NCBI GenBank assembly: GCA_965261955.1
Contig: CBDHEM010000062.1
Coordinates: 1 to 64,000 of the forward strand
Direction: 5' to 3'
DNA length: 64,000 nt
Source: JABAAI01 sp965261955
GTDB taxonomy: Bacteria > Spirochaetota > Leptospiria > Leptospirales > Leptonemataceae
In this document: in pieces, positions 40,388 to 53,600 of the stretch
Numbering within the stretch: the stretch's first letter is position 1
Layout: each line of letters begins with the position of its first letter
Notes under the pieces: model-generated
What the model was told of the DNA's origin: nothing
What the model saw: the letters and a program-made list of their open reading frames with translations, nothing else
Database searches by the model: none
Program-made: the position numbers and the translations under genes

Positions 40388-40858
40388 TCACAGAAGACAA
40401 ATTGGATGACAAATCACTGATGACCGCTTTGTGCCACTGGGAGCTGTCAACCACACACTGTTAGCAGGGTTGTGTGCTTCTTTAGACTTCTCTAGGCAAT
40501 TGGTGATGAGCTTCTTTCTTGCTCCATAGAAATCAGTGTTATGGTCACACCCAGTGAAAATATGTAGTGGTATAATGGATGCCGACATTGCCTCACTGCA
40601 CAAACACTGGGCGGTGATTAGTTGAGGATTGCATTTCACACACAGGAGACATGATGCCCGCTGAGCGACATATGCCGCTTGTACGTAGTTGCCTGTTTTC
40701 CCAGTGTCAAGAACAACAGCTGCTGTGTAACCCTCTGACTGGAGCATACTATATATGGTGAACATGGCTGTGTCTGCCTCTGTATGGGAGCATGGGAGCT
40801 CTGGCACAAGCTTGCCTGTAGTGAGGTTCCTTGCAGTGCTGCCTACTACAGAGTACAT
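40388..40858 (-). pseudogene. mobile-element-like ORF relic, copy 1
   Basis: Minus-strand frame contains LPCSHTEADTAMFTIYSMLQ, AAVVLDTGKTGNYVQAAYVA, SIIPLHIFTGCDHNTDFYGA and RKKLI. The HTEADT and GCDHN(T) landmarks belong, as I recall, to a protein family present in many copies in sponge and cnidarian genomes and usually left uncharacterised; it behaves like a mobile element. The 3' half is frame-shifted. A diverged copy lies opposite at 41050-41743. Confidence 0.6.
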
Positions 40859-41049
40859 GATCTCACGCTAGTTGTCGCTGCTGATTAGCATTTTTGGCGG
40901 AGTATTCATTCACTGTCTTTGATGGTGTACACCATGTCTACTTGAAGTCAGAAGATATTTCCTTCTAATATAAAATTTTCATGCTCTGCTGGTAAACATG
41001 AAAACAAGATCCATCCGCCTTCAGGCATTTCTATGAACAGCATTCCAAA

Positions 41050-41743
41050 GAACAGCAGTGACAACTTTCTAACTAGTCAGAGGGTTACACAGCAGCTGTC
41101 GTTCTTGACACTGATAAAACTGGCAACTACGTACAAGCATCATATTTCGCTCAGAGAATATCATGTCTCCTGTCTGTGAAATGCAAACATCAACTAATCA
41201 TCGCCCAGTGTTTGTGTAGTGCATGTCCGGTATCCATTATACCATTACATGTTCTTCCTGGGTGTGACCATAACACTGATTTGTATGGAGCAAGAAGAAA
41301 CTCATTGCCATTTTCCCAGAGAAGTCTAAAGTTGACAGCTCCCAGTGGCACAAAGAGGTCATCAGTGATGGAGCGATTTGTTATTCGAAACATCTATTGT
41401 GAAGCAAGACCCTGAAAGAATGGGGGGGGGGGGGGGGGGGGGGCAGCAAAGTGGAGAGCTCTGAAGAAAAAAAAAAAACTATCCAACTTGTGCCTGACTT
41501 GAAGAGTCCCCGTCCGCACTTGGATAGTCCTAACTTGGACAGTCCTCACTTGGAGCATGCAAACTCCCTCACATATTTTCAAAAGCATTACAAGCTCCAA
41601 AGTTACCCCACACAGATCGCCCATGGATGGCATCTCGCAAATGGCCTATGTCTGTCTATCTGTTCTACCCAGCTCCCACTTCCCCCATCCATATCCGTAT
41701 CTACATACGACAGTGATGATAGCAGTGAAAGTGAGGACTAATT
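41050..41743 (+). pseudogene. mobile-element-like ORF relic, copy 2 with C-terminus
   Basis: Plus-strand pieces VTQQL..., KHQLIIAQCLCSACPVSIIP, LHVLPGCDHNTDLYGARR and LTAPSGTKRSS repeat the order of copy 1. Further on, IQLVPDLK, HANSLTYFQKHYKLQSYP, AHGWHLANGLCLSI and the acidic end TYDSDDSSESED give the C-terminus that copy 1 lacks. A 22-base G tract and frame breaks interrupt it, so it is inactive. Confidence 0.6.
41422..41443 (+). repeat. poly(G) tract, 22 bases
   Basis: Uninterrupted G run inside mobile-element relic copy 2. Confidence 0.95.
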
Positions 41744-41841
41744 GAGACAGCTGCAGCTCATGCAGTGAATCATATAGTGATAGGGAAGATTGATATACAT
41801 GTGCAATTAGTATCAGGGAGTAATAGTTACTCACTATATTG

Positions 41842-42035
<194 letters not shown>

Positions 42036-43295
42036 TAAAATGTTTTAAATGTTAAGCTGTGAAAATCTTGTGAAATTCATCATCAAGATTTCTTTGTTTG
42101 TTTGTTGTTTCTCTGTTTCTTCCCACGCATAACCGGTGTACAATAGGGCCTATCGTCATAATTTTAGTACAGAAGACTCCTAATGTTCCAATAAAATTCC
42201 ACCATTACTCCCATTTCTTGATCCAGTGAAGCAACAAAAAAGAACAGCAACTGGTGACAGTGGTAGGTATTGCCAAGAAAAATGTTTGTGATGATTCTCA
42301 CCAGAACTAATGATTCTCGCTTAGTTCAGTTATAAAAATTGGGTGAATCTTTTGTGCTTACTATTCTGCAGATACAACAATTTCAATTGAGGAGAAAAGT
42401 TCTGCTATTAGAGTAGACAGATTATCAGCACAGTATTTAAGATAAATGGCGTCACAGCCCATGAATTTATTTGAATACATTGGATAAAGCTTCATAGACA
42501 TCAGATGATAAATAATGCTAAGCTAGTGAGCATTCAGAAGGATGGTTATCTCCAGGAAGGAGATATCACCATTAGAATGAAGACACTTTTTTTTTTTATG
42601 AGTTAAGATATCTGGAAAGCTGACATTTCTCTTGGAGCTTTCCTGGATTGTTATGGATTAAATCATGCATATATGTGGACTTCGCTGAAAGAATATGATT
42701 CTTCCTCCAGTTGATGTAACTGTTTGAGCGAGGCCTTTAAACGCACTCATTCTGTTTGTCCTGTCTGATGCCGTTTCAACCGCTGTCCTACCTTTCAAAG
42801 CCACAAGTGTGAAACGCATCCATTTGACGATCTAATCTTCAAATGTTGAGTCCGTCAGGATCATCACACAAAGAAAAGGACCAAAAAAAAAGCTTTTTAA
42901 AAAAGAACCCCAAAAATTAGTATACTTGAGTTTTTCAGGGGGGAGGGGCCCAACACAACTAAGTTTACTAGTAGTTTCATAAACTATTGGGTAGCTCTGC
43001 CTCCCTCCCTCCCCCAATATATTTTTTCCTTCCTACTCCATTGTTCTAGTTTTCGAAGAAATCGTGCTCATCACTATTGTAGTGGGGGGTTTTCGCGTGT
43101 CAAAACACACACGATTGGTGTGCTTATTACGTAGAAGAGATGGATGCACAGTAGAGAAAGAAGACAAGTTTTTTCCGGACAAAGCAGAAAATCTATCTTT
43201 CTGGGTCCAGGAAGTCTTCACAAAAGATATGGGGATATACATCAAAGATATCTTTTTAACTCTAGAGTGGATCTAAGATAGCAGGCTATCTAGCA
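42036..43295. other. intergenic sequence, no gene recognised
   Basis: Unique sequence with short open frames on both strands, for example around 43033-43276, none with recognisable motifs. Confidence 0.5.
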
Positions 43296-43690
43296 GGTTA
43301 ACCATTATTAGCCTGGTCGAAGTTTGTAAGCCTAGTCTTTTAGCTATAAGCCAGGCTCAAGTAAGCTATCAACCTGGTTCTAGCTATTAAACCTGGCTCA
43401 ATATAATGTTGTTGGCCTTATTCTATTAATAAGCCTGGCTCTAAAACCTGGCTCAATATAATGTTTTGGCCTTATTCTAAGTCTGGCTCTAAAACCTGGC
43501 TTGGCCTTATTCTATTAATAATCCTGGCTCTAAAACCTAGCTCAATATAATGTTGTTGGCCTTATTTTATCAGTGAACCTGGGCTTTGGTATCAGGCCTG
43601 CTCTGGCAGAAATCCATCTAGCTCTGGTTATCTGCTTTGCTCTAGCTAGATCTTAGCTAGAAGATCTAGCTCATATATATGTTATAGTGC
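43296..43690. repeat. irregular repeats of the CCTGGCTCTA motif
   Basis: Words such as AACCTGGCTCAATATAATGT and TTGGCCTTATTCTATTAATA recur three to four times with 40-70-bp spacing and deletions, followed by tctagct-rich sequence. Confidence 0.8.
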
Positions 43691-44620
43691 CATTTCTTTC
43701 CTGTTATGTATTACTGTATTTCATATCATAGGACATTGGCATACTAGATGCATGTTGAAGGAATAAAGTGAGTAATTGCCAATGAAAGCAAAATTACTGT
43801 AAAACCTCTTGTAAGCTAAGTGCTCCAATATGTTTATCTGTGGTATATGTATACGAAATTGCTTTATATATAAGTGCTATTTCTTTCCTGCTATCCTGCA
43901 CAATGTTGTTTGATGCCATGGTTTATTGCAGCATACACTCTACATTAATCATTGCAGAACTTTGAGCACACTTGCACCATGAAGAGAGCTCTTTCAGTAT
44001 GCTTGTCTGGGAAGCCTTGAGGAGTAATTTTCAACATGATCTGTTTGTTTATGCTCACAGAATGCCCAGTGTAAGCAATATTTTGTATAGGTTCAGAATA
44101 TAGTGTTAATTAATTAATAAACTTCAGAATTTCATGCAACAGCATTGACACAGTCACCTTGACACTTGCTGTTAGATTCTTCCTAAAAATTGCAAATTCA
44201 CAAAGACGATCAAGTAGCTAAAACATCAGAGTATGAAATATATATGGAATCATCTTACCTTCATTGGAGCTTTACTCCTTAAATTCTGTATTATCAAATG
44301 ATTGTCATATTAATTATATTTTAACAGATCTAATACAAAGCTTACCTACTCAATTTTGGCATGTTGGTGTCTGAAAGGTATCAGAACTCCGCCTTCTTGC
44401 AAGTGGACCTTGAGGTCTTGCAAGCTCCTTATACTGGTAGAGGGTCCTAACTTGGTCTACTGAAACAAAATATGATCTAGCACAGTGGTAAACAAGTAAG
44501 CTCCTTCACTTTTATAGCAGTAATGAGCCGTTAAGACTTAGTTATTTCTCCTAGAAGCCTAAGCTAAATCTAACAACTGCTCAAGACTCTTTATATACTA
44601 GTAACGAATGCATGGTATTG
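43691..44620. other. unique sequence before the satellite
   Basis: AT-rich, no gene or named repeat recognised. Confidence 0.5.
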
Positions 44621-45180
44621 AAGATTTTTTTGCCAGAAATTGACAAACATCTCATTATTGTCCAAAAAGTTACTATCTCAGAAAGAAGCTATGAATTACC
44701 CCAAAAGACTTTTTTTTTTTCACAAACCAGTGTGAAACGGGTCAAATCCTATCATAAACTTTGTTGAACATCAAAATGAGCCACATTCGGCAGTTCATAG
44801 CTATTCTGGTATTTTTATCATTTTCGTAAGAAATTGAGCCACTTACAGCAAATCTAAGCTTTTCAGGAGTTTTGAAGCATATTTGACGGAAATTGACCAA
44901 AAAAAACACCCAATTTCGGTCCAAAAAGCGACTATCTCAGAATGAAGCTTGGAATAACCATGAAAGAACTTTTTTATCGAAAGAGTGTTAAATGGGTCAA
45001 ATCCTGTCGAAAACTTTTTTGGTTTTCTAAATGAACCACGTTGTGCAGTTCATAGCTGTTTTGGAGTTTTGTGTCATTTTCGTAAGAAATGGCCGAAAAC
45101 AAGCATATGGGGCAAAAAGCCTCAATTCAGATATAGGCTCAGATTTGATGAAAATGACCTTTTTTTTGTCGTATTGAAAT
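44621..45180 (-). repeat. satellite, inverted segment at the array edge
   Basis: Reverse complements of satellite landmarks appear here: AATGAGCCACATTCGGCAG, CTATCTCAGAATGAAGC, TTGACCAAAAAAAACACCC and GAAATTGAC. Read on the minus strand they match the 365-bp units to the right. About one and a half units are present. Confidence 0.88.
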
Positions 45181-45199
45181 GAGAGAATTATTACTCAAA

Positions 45200-47600
45200 A
45201 CAATTTATTCTCCCATTACGGTTGTTTTTGGCGAAATCCTACGAAAACTTACAAAATACCAGAATAGCTATGAGCTGACCAATATGGCTAATTTTGAAGT
45301 TCGAAACTGTTTTCGACATGATTTGACCTGCTTCACAATCTTTTGAGAAAGAGTTCTTTCCAGGTAATTCTTGGCTTCTTTCTGAAATAGTAACATTTTG
45401 GTCCGAAATGAGAGATTTTTGTCAATTTCTGGCAAAAATGCTTCAAAACACCAGAAAAGCTTAGAGCAGCTGAAACTTGCTCATATTGAGGTGCAAAGCT
45501 CTTTTCGTTAATATTTGTCCCATTTCACTTGTTTGACCAAAAAAAGGCGTTTTCATCAAATATGGGCGTATTTCGAAGTTAGCCACTTTTTGCCCCATAA
45601 TGTTTGTTTTAGGCCATTTCCTACAAAAATAATTCACAACTCAAAAATAGCTACTAACTGCCCAATGTGGTTGTTTTGAAGTTGAGAGAATTTGATCATT
45701 TCATACTCTTTGGGGAGGGGGGGGGGGGAAGCCCTTTCTAGGTAATTCCTAGCTTCTTTCTGAGATAGTCAATATTTTGACAGAAATGAGAGCTTTTTGT
45801 CAATTTCCGGCAAAAATGCTACAAAATCCCAGAAAAGCTTCGATTAGCTGTATGTGGCTCATTTTGAGGTGTAAAACTGTTTTCTGAAGTATTTGTCCCG
45901 TTTCACATGTTTGACAAAAAAATATTCATTCCGTCAAATCTAAACTTTTTCCTGAGGTAGCTAGTTTTTTTACCATAACAGTAGCATTTGGCAATTTCCT
46001 ACGAAAATGATACAAAACATAGCTAAGAACTGGCCAATGTGGCTCATTTTTGAAGTTCAAGAGAGTTTACAACAGGATTTGACCCATTTCACACATGTTT
46101 GAGGGGGGAAAAGATCTTCCAGGTAATTCTTATCTTCTTTCTGAGATAGTCACTTTTTTGACCAAATGATAGTGTTTTTTGGTGAATTTTTTGCAGGAAA
46201 AATTGGATTAGCTGTATGTGGCTCTTTTTCAGGTGCATAACTGTTTTCGGTAATATTTGTCCCATTTGATTTGTTGTACGAAAAAAAGTCATTTCGTTCA
46301 AATCTGAGCTTATGTCTGTGATATCACTTTTTTCTACATAAAGGTTGTTTTCGGCCATTTCCTACGAAAACGATATAAAACTCCAAAATAGCTACAAACT
46401 GCCCTATCTGGCTCATTTTTAGTTCAAAACAATTTTAGACAGGATTTTACCTTTTCACACTTTTTGAGGAAAAAAGTTCTTTCTGCGCCATTCCTAGTTT
46501 CTTTCTGAAATGTTCACTTTTTGGACCAAAAAGTAAGTCTTTTGTCAATTTCCGGTAAAAAAGCTTCAGAACAACTGAAAACCTTATATTTGATGTATGT
46601 GACTCATTTTAAGGTGCAATTTTGGTGGTATTTGTTCAGTTTAACTTGTTTGACAAAAAAAGTCGTTTCCGTCAAATCTGATTTTTTTCGAGAGATAGCC
46701 ACTTTTTGTACCATAACGTTAGTTGCTTTTGCGATTTCCTATGAAAGTCCAATTTGGCTCATTTTGAAGTTCAAAACTTATTACGACAGGATTTGACCCA
46801 TTTCACACTCGTTTCAGGAAAGGGAAAAAACGACGTTCCGAGTAATTCTTAACGTCTCTCTGAAATAGTCACTATGTGGGCAAAATGAGAGGGTTTTTTG
46901 TCAATTTCCCGCAAAAATGCATCAAAACACAGGAAAGCACTGATTAGCTCTATGTGGCTCATTTTGAGGGTCAGAAGCATTTTTTGGCATTATTTGTTCC
47001 GTTTGACGTGTTTGACCAAAAAAAGTGTTTCCATCAAATCAGAGCTTATTTCTGAGATAGCCACTTTTTTCATATATGGTAGTCTTTGAGATTTCCTACG
47101 AATAGCTAAGAATGCCTAATATGGCCCATTTTGAAGTTCAAAACAGTTTTCGACTGATTTGACCCATTTCACATTGCTTTGTGAAAAAAATGTCCTTTTT
47201 GGGTAATTCTTAGCTTCTTTCAGAAAGTAACCTTTTTTGACCAAAATGAGTATTTTTCCGGCAAAAATGCTTCAAAACACTGAAAAAGCATGGATTGACT
47301 GATGTGGCTCATTTTGAGGTTCAAAACTGTTTTGGGCATTATTTGTTACATTTGACGTGTTTGAGGAATAAAAATAGTTTCCATCAAATCTGCGCTTATA
47401 TCTAAAATAGCCACTTTTTCCCCCATAATGCTAGTCTTCGGAGATTACCTACGAAAAAATTACAAAATAATAATGTCCAGTGTGGCTCATTTTAAAATTC
47501 AAAACAGCTTTCGACTGAATTTGAGACTCGTTTGAGAAAAGTCCTTTCCAGGTAAATCTCAGCTTCTTTGTGAGATAGTCAGATTTTTTTTGTCAATTTA
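45200..47600 (+). repeat. satellite, ~365-bp dimeric monomers
   Basis: The landmark (T)AGCTTCTTTCTGAGATAG, with small changes, recurs near 45372, 45750, 46131, 46494, 46847, 47206 and 47558, a spacing of about 350-380 bp. Each unit has two homologous halves of ~180 bp. Half A has CCTACGAAAATGATACAAAA, AATGTGGCTCATTTTGAAGT and AGGATTTGACCCATTTC. Half B has GGCAAAAATGCTTCAAAACA, TATGTGGCTCATTTTGAGGT and ATATTTGTCCCGTTTC. Divergence between units is high. Confidence 0.9.
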
Positions 47601-50600
47601 CAGAAAAATACTTCAAAACAGCCAAAAAAACGTTATATTAGCTTTATGTGGCTCATTTCAATTGCTTCATTCTGAGATGGTCATTTTTTGACTCAAACGA
47701 GAAGTTTTCAGTCAATTTCCGAGAAAATACTTCATAAAACAAGAAAAAATTAGTTTAGCTGTATGTGGCTCAATTTGATGAGGAAAAACTTTTTTTGTAA
47801 TATTTGTTCCATTTCACTGGTTTAACCAAAAAAGTTGTTTCATTCAAACAAAATTTTCCTCAGGATTTTCCCCCTTTCAAACTTGTTGAGAAAAAATTAT
47901 TTCTGAGAATTTCTGAGCTTCTTTCTGAGAGTTTCATGTTTTTGACCCAAAAAGAGAATTTTTCAGTCAATTTCTGCGAAAATGCTTCAAAACACGGAAA
48001 AGTTTAGTTTAGCTGTATGTGGCATATTTTGAGGAGGAAAGCCATTTTCATCAATATTTGTACCATTTCATGGTTTGACCAAAAGAAGTTGTTTCTTTCA
48101 AATCAAAATTTTTCTCTAGATTTGCCCCTGCAAACATGTTGAGAAAAAATTATTTCCGAGTAATTCTTAGCTTTATTCTGAGACAGTCACCTTTTTGAAG
48201 CAAAAGAGAAGTTTTAAACACGAAAATGCTTCAAACACCAGAGAAGCTTAGTTTAGCTGTATGTGGTTCATTTTGACGAGGAAAAATGTTTTAGTCAATA
48301 TTTGTCCCAATTTACTGCTTTGACCAAAAAAAGATGTTTCCATCAAATCAAAATTTTCCTCAGGATTTGCACTTTTTCGAACTTGTTGAGAAAAAAATCA
48401 ATTTCTGAGTATTACTTAGCTTCTATCTGAAATAATCACGTTTTTGACCCAAAAAGTGAATTTTTAGCCAATTTCCACGAAAATGCTTCAAAATACCAGA
48501 GAAGCTTAGTTTAGCTGTACGTGGCTCATTTTGAGGAGGTAAAACGTTATCGTCAATATTTGTCCCATTTCACTGGTTTGACCAAAAAAAAAAGTTGTTT
48601 CCATCAAATCAAAAATTTTCTCAGGATTTTCCCTTTTTCAAACTTGTTTTAAAATAATAACTTTCTGAGTAATTCTTAGGTTCAATCTGAAACAGTCACA
48701 TTTTTTAAGTGAATGAAAATTTTTCAGTCAATTTCCGTGAAAAAACTTCAAAACAGCAAAAAAGCTGAGTAGCTGTTTGTGGCTTATTTTGAGGAGGAAA
48801 ACTGTTTTCGTCAATATTTGTCCCGTTTCACTGGTTTGACCAAAAAAAGTTGTTCCATTCAAAATCAATATTTTCCTAAGGATTTGCCCCTTTTCAGACT
48901 TGTTAAAAAAAATTATTTCTGAGTATTCCTCATCTTCTTTCTGAGATAGTTCCATTTTCGACCCAAAAAGAGAAGTTTTCAGTCATTTCCCACGTAAATG
49001 CTTCAAAACAACAGAAAAGCTTAGTTTAGCTGTATTTGGGAGGAAATACATTTTTCATTTTGAGGACCATAAAATTTTTTTTCAGTCAAATCACTTTTCC
49101 ACTGTACCCCTTTTCAAACATGTTGAGAAAAAATAACTTTTTGAGTAATTCTTGGCTTCATTCTGAGTTAGTCTCATTTTTGACCCAAACGTGAAGTTTT
49201 TAGGCAATTTCTGCGAAAATGCCTCATATAACAAGAAAAGCTTAGATTAGCTGTATGTGGCTCATTTTGAGGAGGAAAAACGTTTTTGGTTGTATTTATC
49301 CCATTTTACTGGTTTGACAAAAAAAAATTTTTTTCCGTATAAAAATATTCCTTTGGATTTTCCGCTTTTCAAACTTGTAAAATACATTTGTGAGTATTTT
49401 TTGTTACTTTCTGCGATGAACCAAAAAGAGAAGTTTCCAGTCATTTTCCGCAAAAATTCTTCAAAACACCAGAAAAACTTAATTTAGTTGTATGTGGCTC
49501 ATTTTAAGGAGGAAAACTATTTTTGTTAATATTTGTCCGTTTCACTGGTTTGAGCAAAAAATATTGTTTCATTCAAATCAAAACATTTCTTCAGGATTTC
49601 CCACTATTCACTTGTGAAAAATAATTTTCTGAGTAATTCTAAACTTCTTTCTGAGAGTCACTTTGTTAACCAAAAAGATAATTTTTCAGTAAATTTCCAC
49701 AAAATTGATTGAAAACACCTGAAAAGCTTAGTTTAGCTGTATGTGGCTCATTTAGAGGAGGAAAATCGTTTTCGTCAATATTTGTCCCATTTCACTTATT
49801 TGACCAAAAAATGTTGTTTCAATTAAATAAAAAATTTCCTCAGAATTTTCCCCTTTTCAAACTTATTAAGAAAAAAATTATTTGTGCGTATTTCTTAGCT
49901 TATTTCTGAGATAGTCAGGTTTTTGATCCAAAAAGAGAAGTTTCCTGTCAATTTCCGCGAAAATTCTCAAAACACAAGAAAAGCATAGTTTAGCAGTATG
50001 TGGGTCATTTGAGGCAGAAAACCATTTTCATCAATACTTGTCCCATTTCACTGGTTTGACCAAAAAAAAGTTGTTTCCATCAAATCATAATTTTTCTCAG
50101 GATTTTCCGGTTTTCAAACTTGTTGAGAAAAAATAACTTTCTGAGTAATTCTTGGCTTCATTCTGAGACAGTCACTTTTTGTGCAAAAGAGGTTTTCAGT
50201 TAATTTCCTCGAAAATGCTTCATAAAACCAGAAAAGCGTAGTTTAGCTCTGTCACAAATTTTGAGGAGAAAATATATTGGTAATATTTGTCTCAATTCAC
50301 TGGTTTGACAAAAAGTTGTTTCCATCAAATCAAAATTTTCCTCAGGATTTGACCCTTTTCAAACATGTTGAGAAAAAATATTTGTGAGTATTTCTTAGCT
50401 TCTTTCGGAGATGTCAAGTTTTTGACCCAAAACGAGAATTTTTCAGTCAATTTCCGTGAAAATGCTTCAAAGCACCAGAAAAGCTTAATTTAGCTGTATG
50501 AAGCTCATTTTGAGGAGGAAAACCGTTTTTGTCAATATTTGTCCAGTTTCACTGGTTTTCCCCAAAAAAGGTTGTACCCATTAAATCAAAACTTTTGCTC

Positions 50601-53600
50601 AGTATTTGCCTCGTCAAACTTGTTGAGAAAAATAACTTTCGGAAAAATTCTTAGCTTCATTCCGACACCGTCACTTTTTTGAAGCAAAAGATGTTTTCAG
50701 TCAATTTCTGCGAAAATGCTTCAAATATCAGAGAAGCTTAGTTTAACTGTATGTGGCTCATTTTGAGAAGGAAAAATGTTTGTCAATAATTGCCCTGTTT
50801 CACTGCTTTGACCAAAAAAGGATGTTTCCATCAAATCTCTATTTTCCTCAGGATTTGCACCATTTTGAACTTGTTGAGAAAAAATCATTTCTGAATATTT
50901 CTTAGATTCTTTCTGAGGTATTTATATTTTTGACAAAAAGAGAAGTTTTCAGGCAATTTCCGCAAAAATGCTTCGAATCACCTGAAAAGCTTAGTTTAGC
51001 TGTATGTGGCTCATTTTGAGGAGGAAAAACATTTTCGTCTGCCCCATTTCACTGGTTAGACAAAAAAGTTGTTTCAATTGAATCAAAATTTTCCTCAGGT
51101 TCTTTTTTTTCAAAATTGAGAAAAATTTATTTGCGAGTATTTTTAGCTTCTTCAGAGATAGTCACGTTTTTGACCCAAAAAGAGAATTTTTCAGTCATTT
51201 TCCGCAAAAATTCTTCAAAACACCAGAAATGCTTCGTTTAGCTGTATATGGCTCATTTTGTGGAGGAAAAACATTTTCAAGTCCCATTTCACTGCGTTGC
51301 CCCAAAACAATTTACCCATTAAATCAAATCATTTCCTCAGGATTTGAGAAAAAAACAAACTTTCAGAGTAATTCTTAGCTTCATTCTGAGACAGTCGCTA
51401 TATTGACTAAAAAAAGAAATTTTCTCTCAATTTCCTTTGAAAATGCTTCATTAAACCAGATAATCTTAGGCTAGCCTGTATGTGGCTCATTTTGAAGAGG
51501 AAAAACGTTTTTGGTAATATTTGTCCCATTTCACGGGTTTGATCCAAAAATGTATCCATCAAATCAAAATTTTCTTAGGATTAGCCCCTTGTCAAACTTG
51601 AGAAAAAATCATCTGTGTGTATTTCTTAGCTTCTTTTTGATTTTTTACCCAAAAAGAGAAGTTTTCAGTCTATTTCCGCGAAAATGCTTCAAAACACTAG
51701 AAAAGCTTAGTATAGCTGTTTATGGTTCATTTTGAGGAGGAAAACTGTTTTCGTCAATATTTTTACTGTTTTACTGGCTTGACCAAAAAAAGTTGTTTCT
51801 AACAAATCAAAATTTTCGTCAAGATTTGTTCCTCTTCAAACATGTTGAGAAAAAATTATTTCTGAGTAATTCTTAGCTTCATTCTGAGACAGTCACTTTT
51901 TTGAAGCAAAAGAGAAGTTTTCTGTCAAATTCCACGAACAGGCTTCATAAAACCAGAAAAGCTAGTTTTAGCTGTTTGAGGGTCATTTTGAGGAGGAAAA
52001 ATGTTTTTTGGTAATATTTGTCCCATTTCATTGGTTTTCCCCCAAAAATTTGTTTCCATCAAATAAAAATTTCCTTAGGATTTGCTCCTTTTCAAACTTA
52101 TTGAAAAAAATCATTTGCTAGTATTTCTTAGCTTCTTTATGAGATAGTCTAGTTTTTGAACCCAAAAGAGAAGTTTCTAGCCATTTTCCGCGAAAATGCT
52201 TCAAAACACCAGAAAAGCTTAGTTTACCTGTATGTGGCTCATTTTGAGAAGGAAAACCGTTTTCTTCAATATTTGTCCCGTTTCACTGGTTTGACCAAAA
52301 AAATTTTGTTTCAATCAAATCAAACATTTCTTCAGGATTTGCCACTGTGATAAAAAAAAATTATGAGTAATTCTAAAGTTGTTTCTGTGAACTCACTTTG
52401 TACACCTAAAAGATAGGGTTTTGGTCAATTTCCGCGAAATGCTTGAAATCACATGAAATGCTTAGTTTAGATGTATGTGGCTCATTTTGAGGAGGAAAAA
52501 CGTTTACGTCAATATTTGTCCCGTTTCGCTGGGTTGAACAAAAAATGTTTCCATCAAATCAAAACTTTTACTCAGTATTTGACCCTTTCAAACTTGTTGA
52601 GAAAAAAATAACTTTCTGACTAATCCTTAGCTTCATTCTGAGACAGTCACTTTTTTGAAGCAAAAGAGAAGTTTTCAGTCATTTTCCGCGAAAATGCTTC
52701 AAACACCAGAGAAGCTTAGTTTAGCTGTATGTGGCTCATTTTAACGAGAACAAATGTTTTAGTCAATATTTATCCCGTTTCACTGCAATGACCAAAAGAT
52801 GTTCCCACCAAATCAAAATTTGATCCGGATTTGCACCTTTTCGAACTTGTTTTGAAAAAATTATTCAGAGTATTTCTTAGTTTCTTTCTGAGATATTCAC
52901 ATTTTTGACGCAGAAAGAGAATTTTCCAGTCAATATACGCGAACCGTTTTCGTTAATATTTGTCCCGTTTCACTGGTTTGGTTAAAAAAAAGTTGTTTTC
53001 ATCAAATCAAAATTTCCCTCAAGATTTGTCCCTATTCAAACTTGTTGAGAAAAAAAACAGCTTTCAGAGTAATTCTTAGCTTCATTCTGAGATAAGTCAC
53101 TTTTTTGAAACAAAGGAGATGTTTTCTGTTTATTTTCGTGGAACTGCATTAAAACACCAGAAGAGCTTAGTTTAGCTGTATGTGGCTTATCTTGAAGAGG
53201 AAAAACGTTTTCGTTAATATTTGTCCCGTTACATTGATTTGTTTAAAAATAGCTGTTTCCATTAAATCATAATTATCCTCAGGATATGTCCCTATTCAAA
53301 CTCATTGGGAAAATTAATTTTCTGAGTAATTCTTTGCTTCTTCTTGAGATAGTCAATTTTCTGACCCAAAAGAGAGGTTTTCAGTCAATATCCACGAAAA
53401 TGCTTCTATACACCAGAACAGCTTAATTTAGCTGTATGTGGTTCATTTTGAAGAGGAAAAACATTTTTCTTAATTTTTGCCCCATTTCACTTGTTTGACC
53501 AAAAAAGTTGTTTCTATCAAATCAAAATTTCCCTCAGTTTTGTCCCTATTCAAACTTGTTGAGATAAAGTTTCTGGGTAATTCTAAGCTTCATTCTAGTA

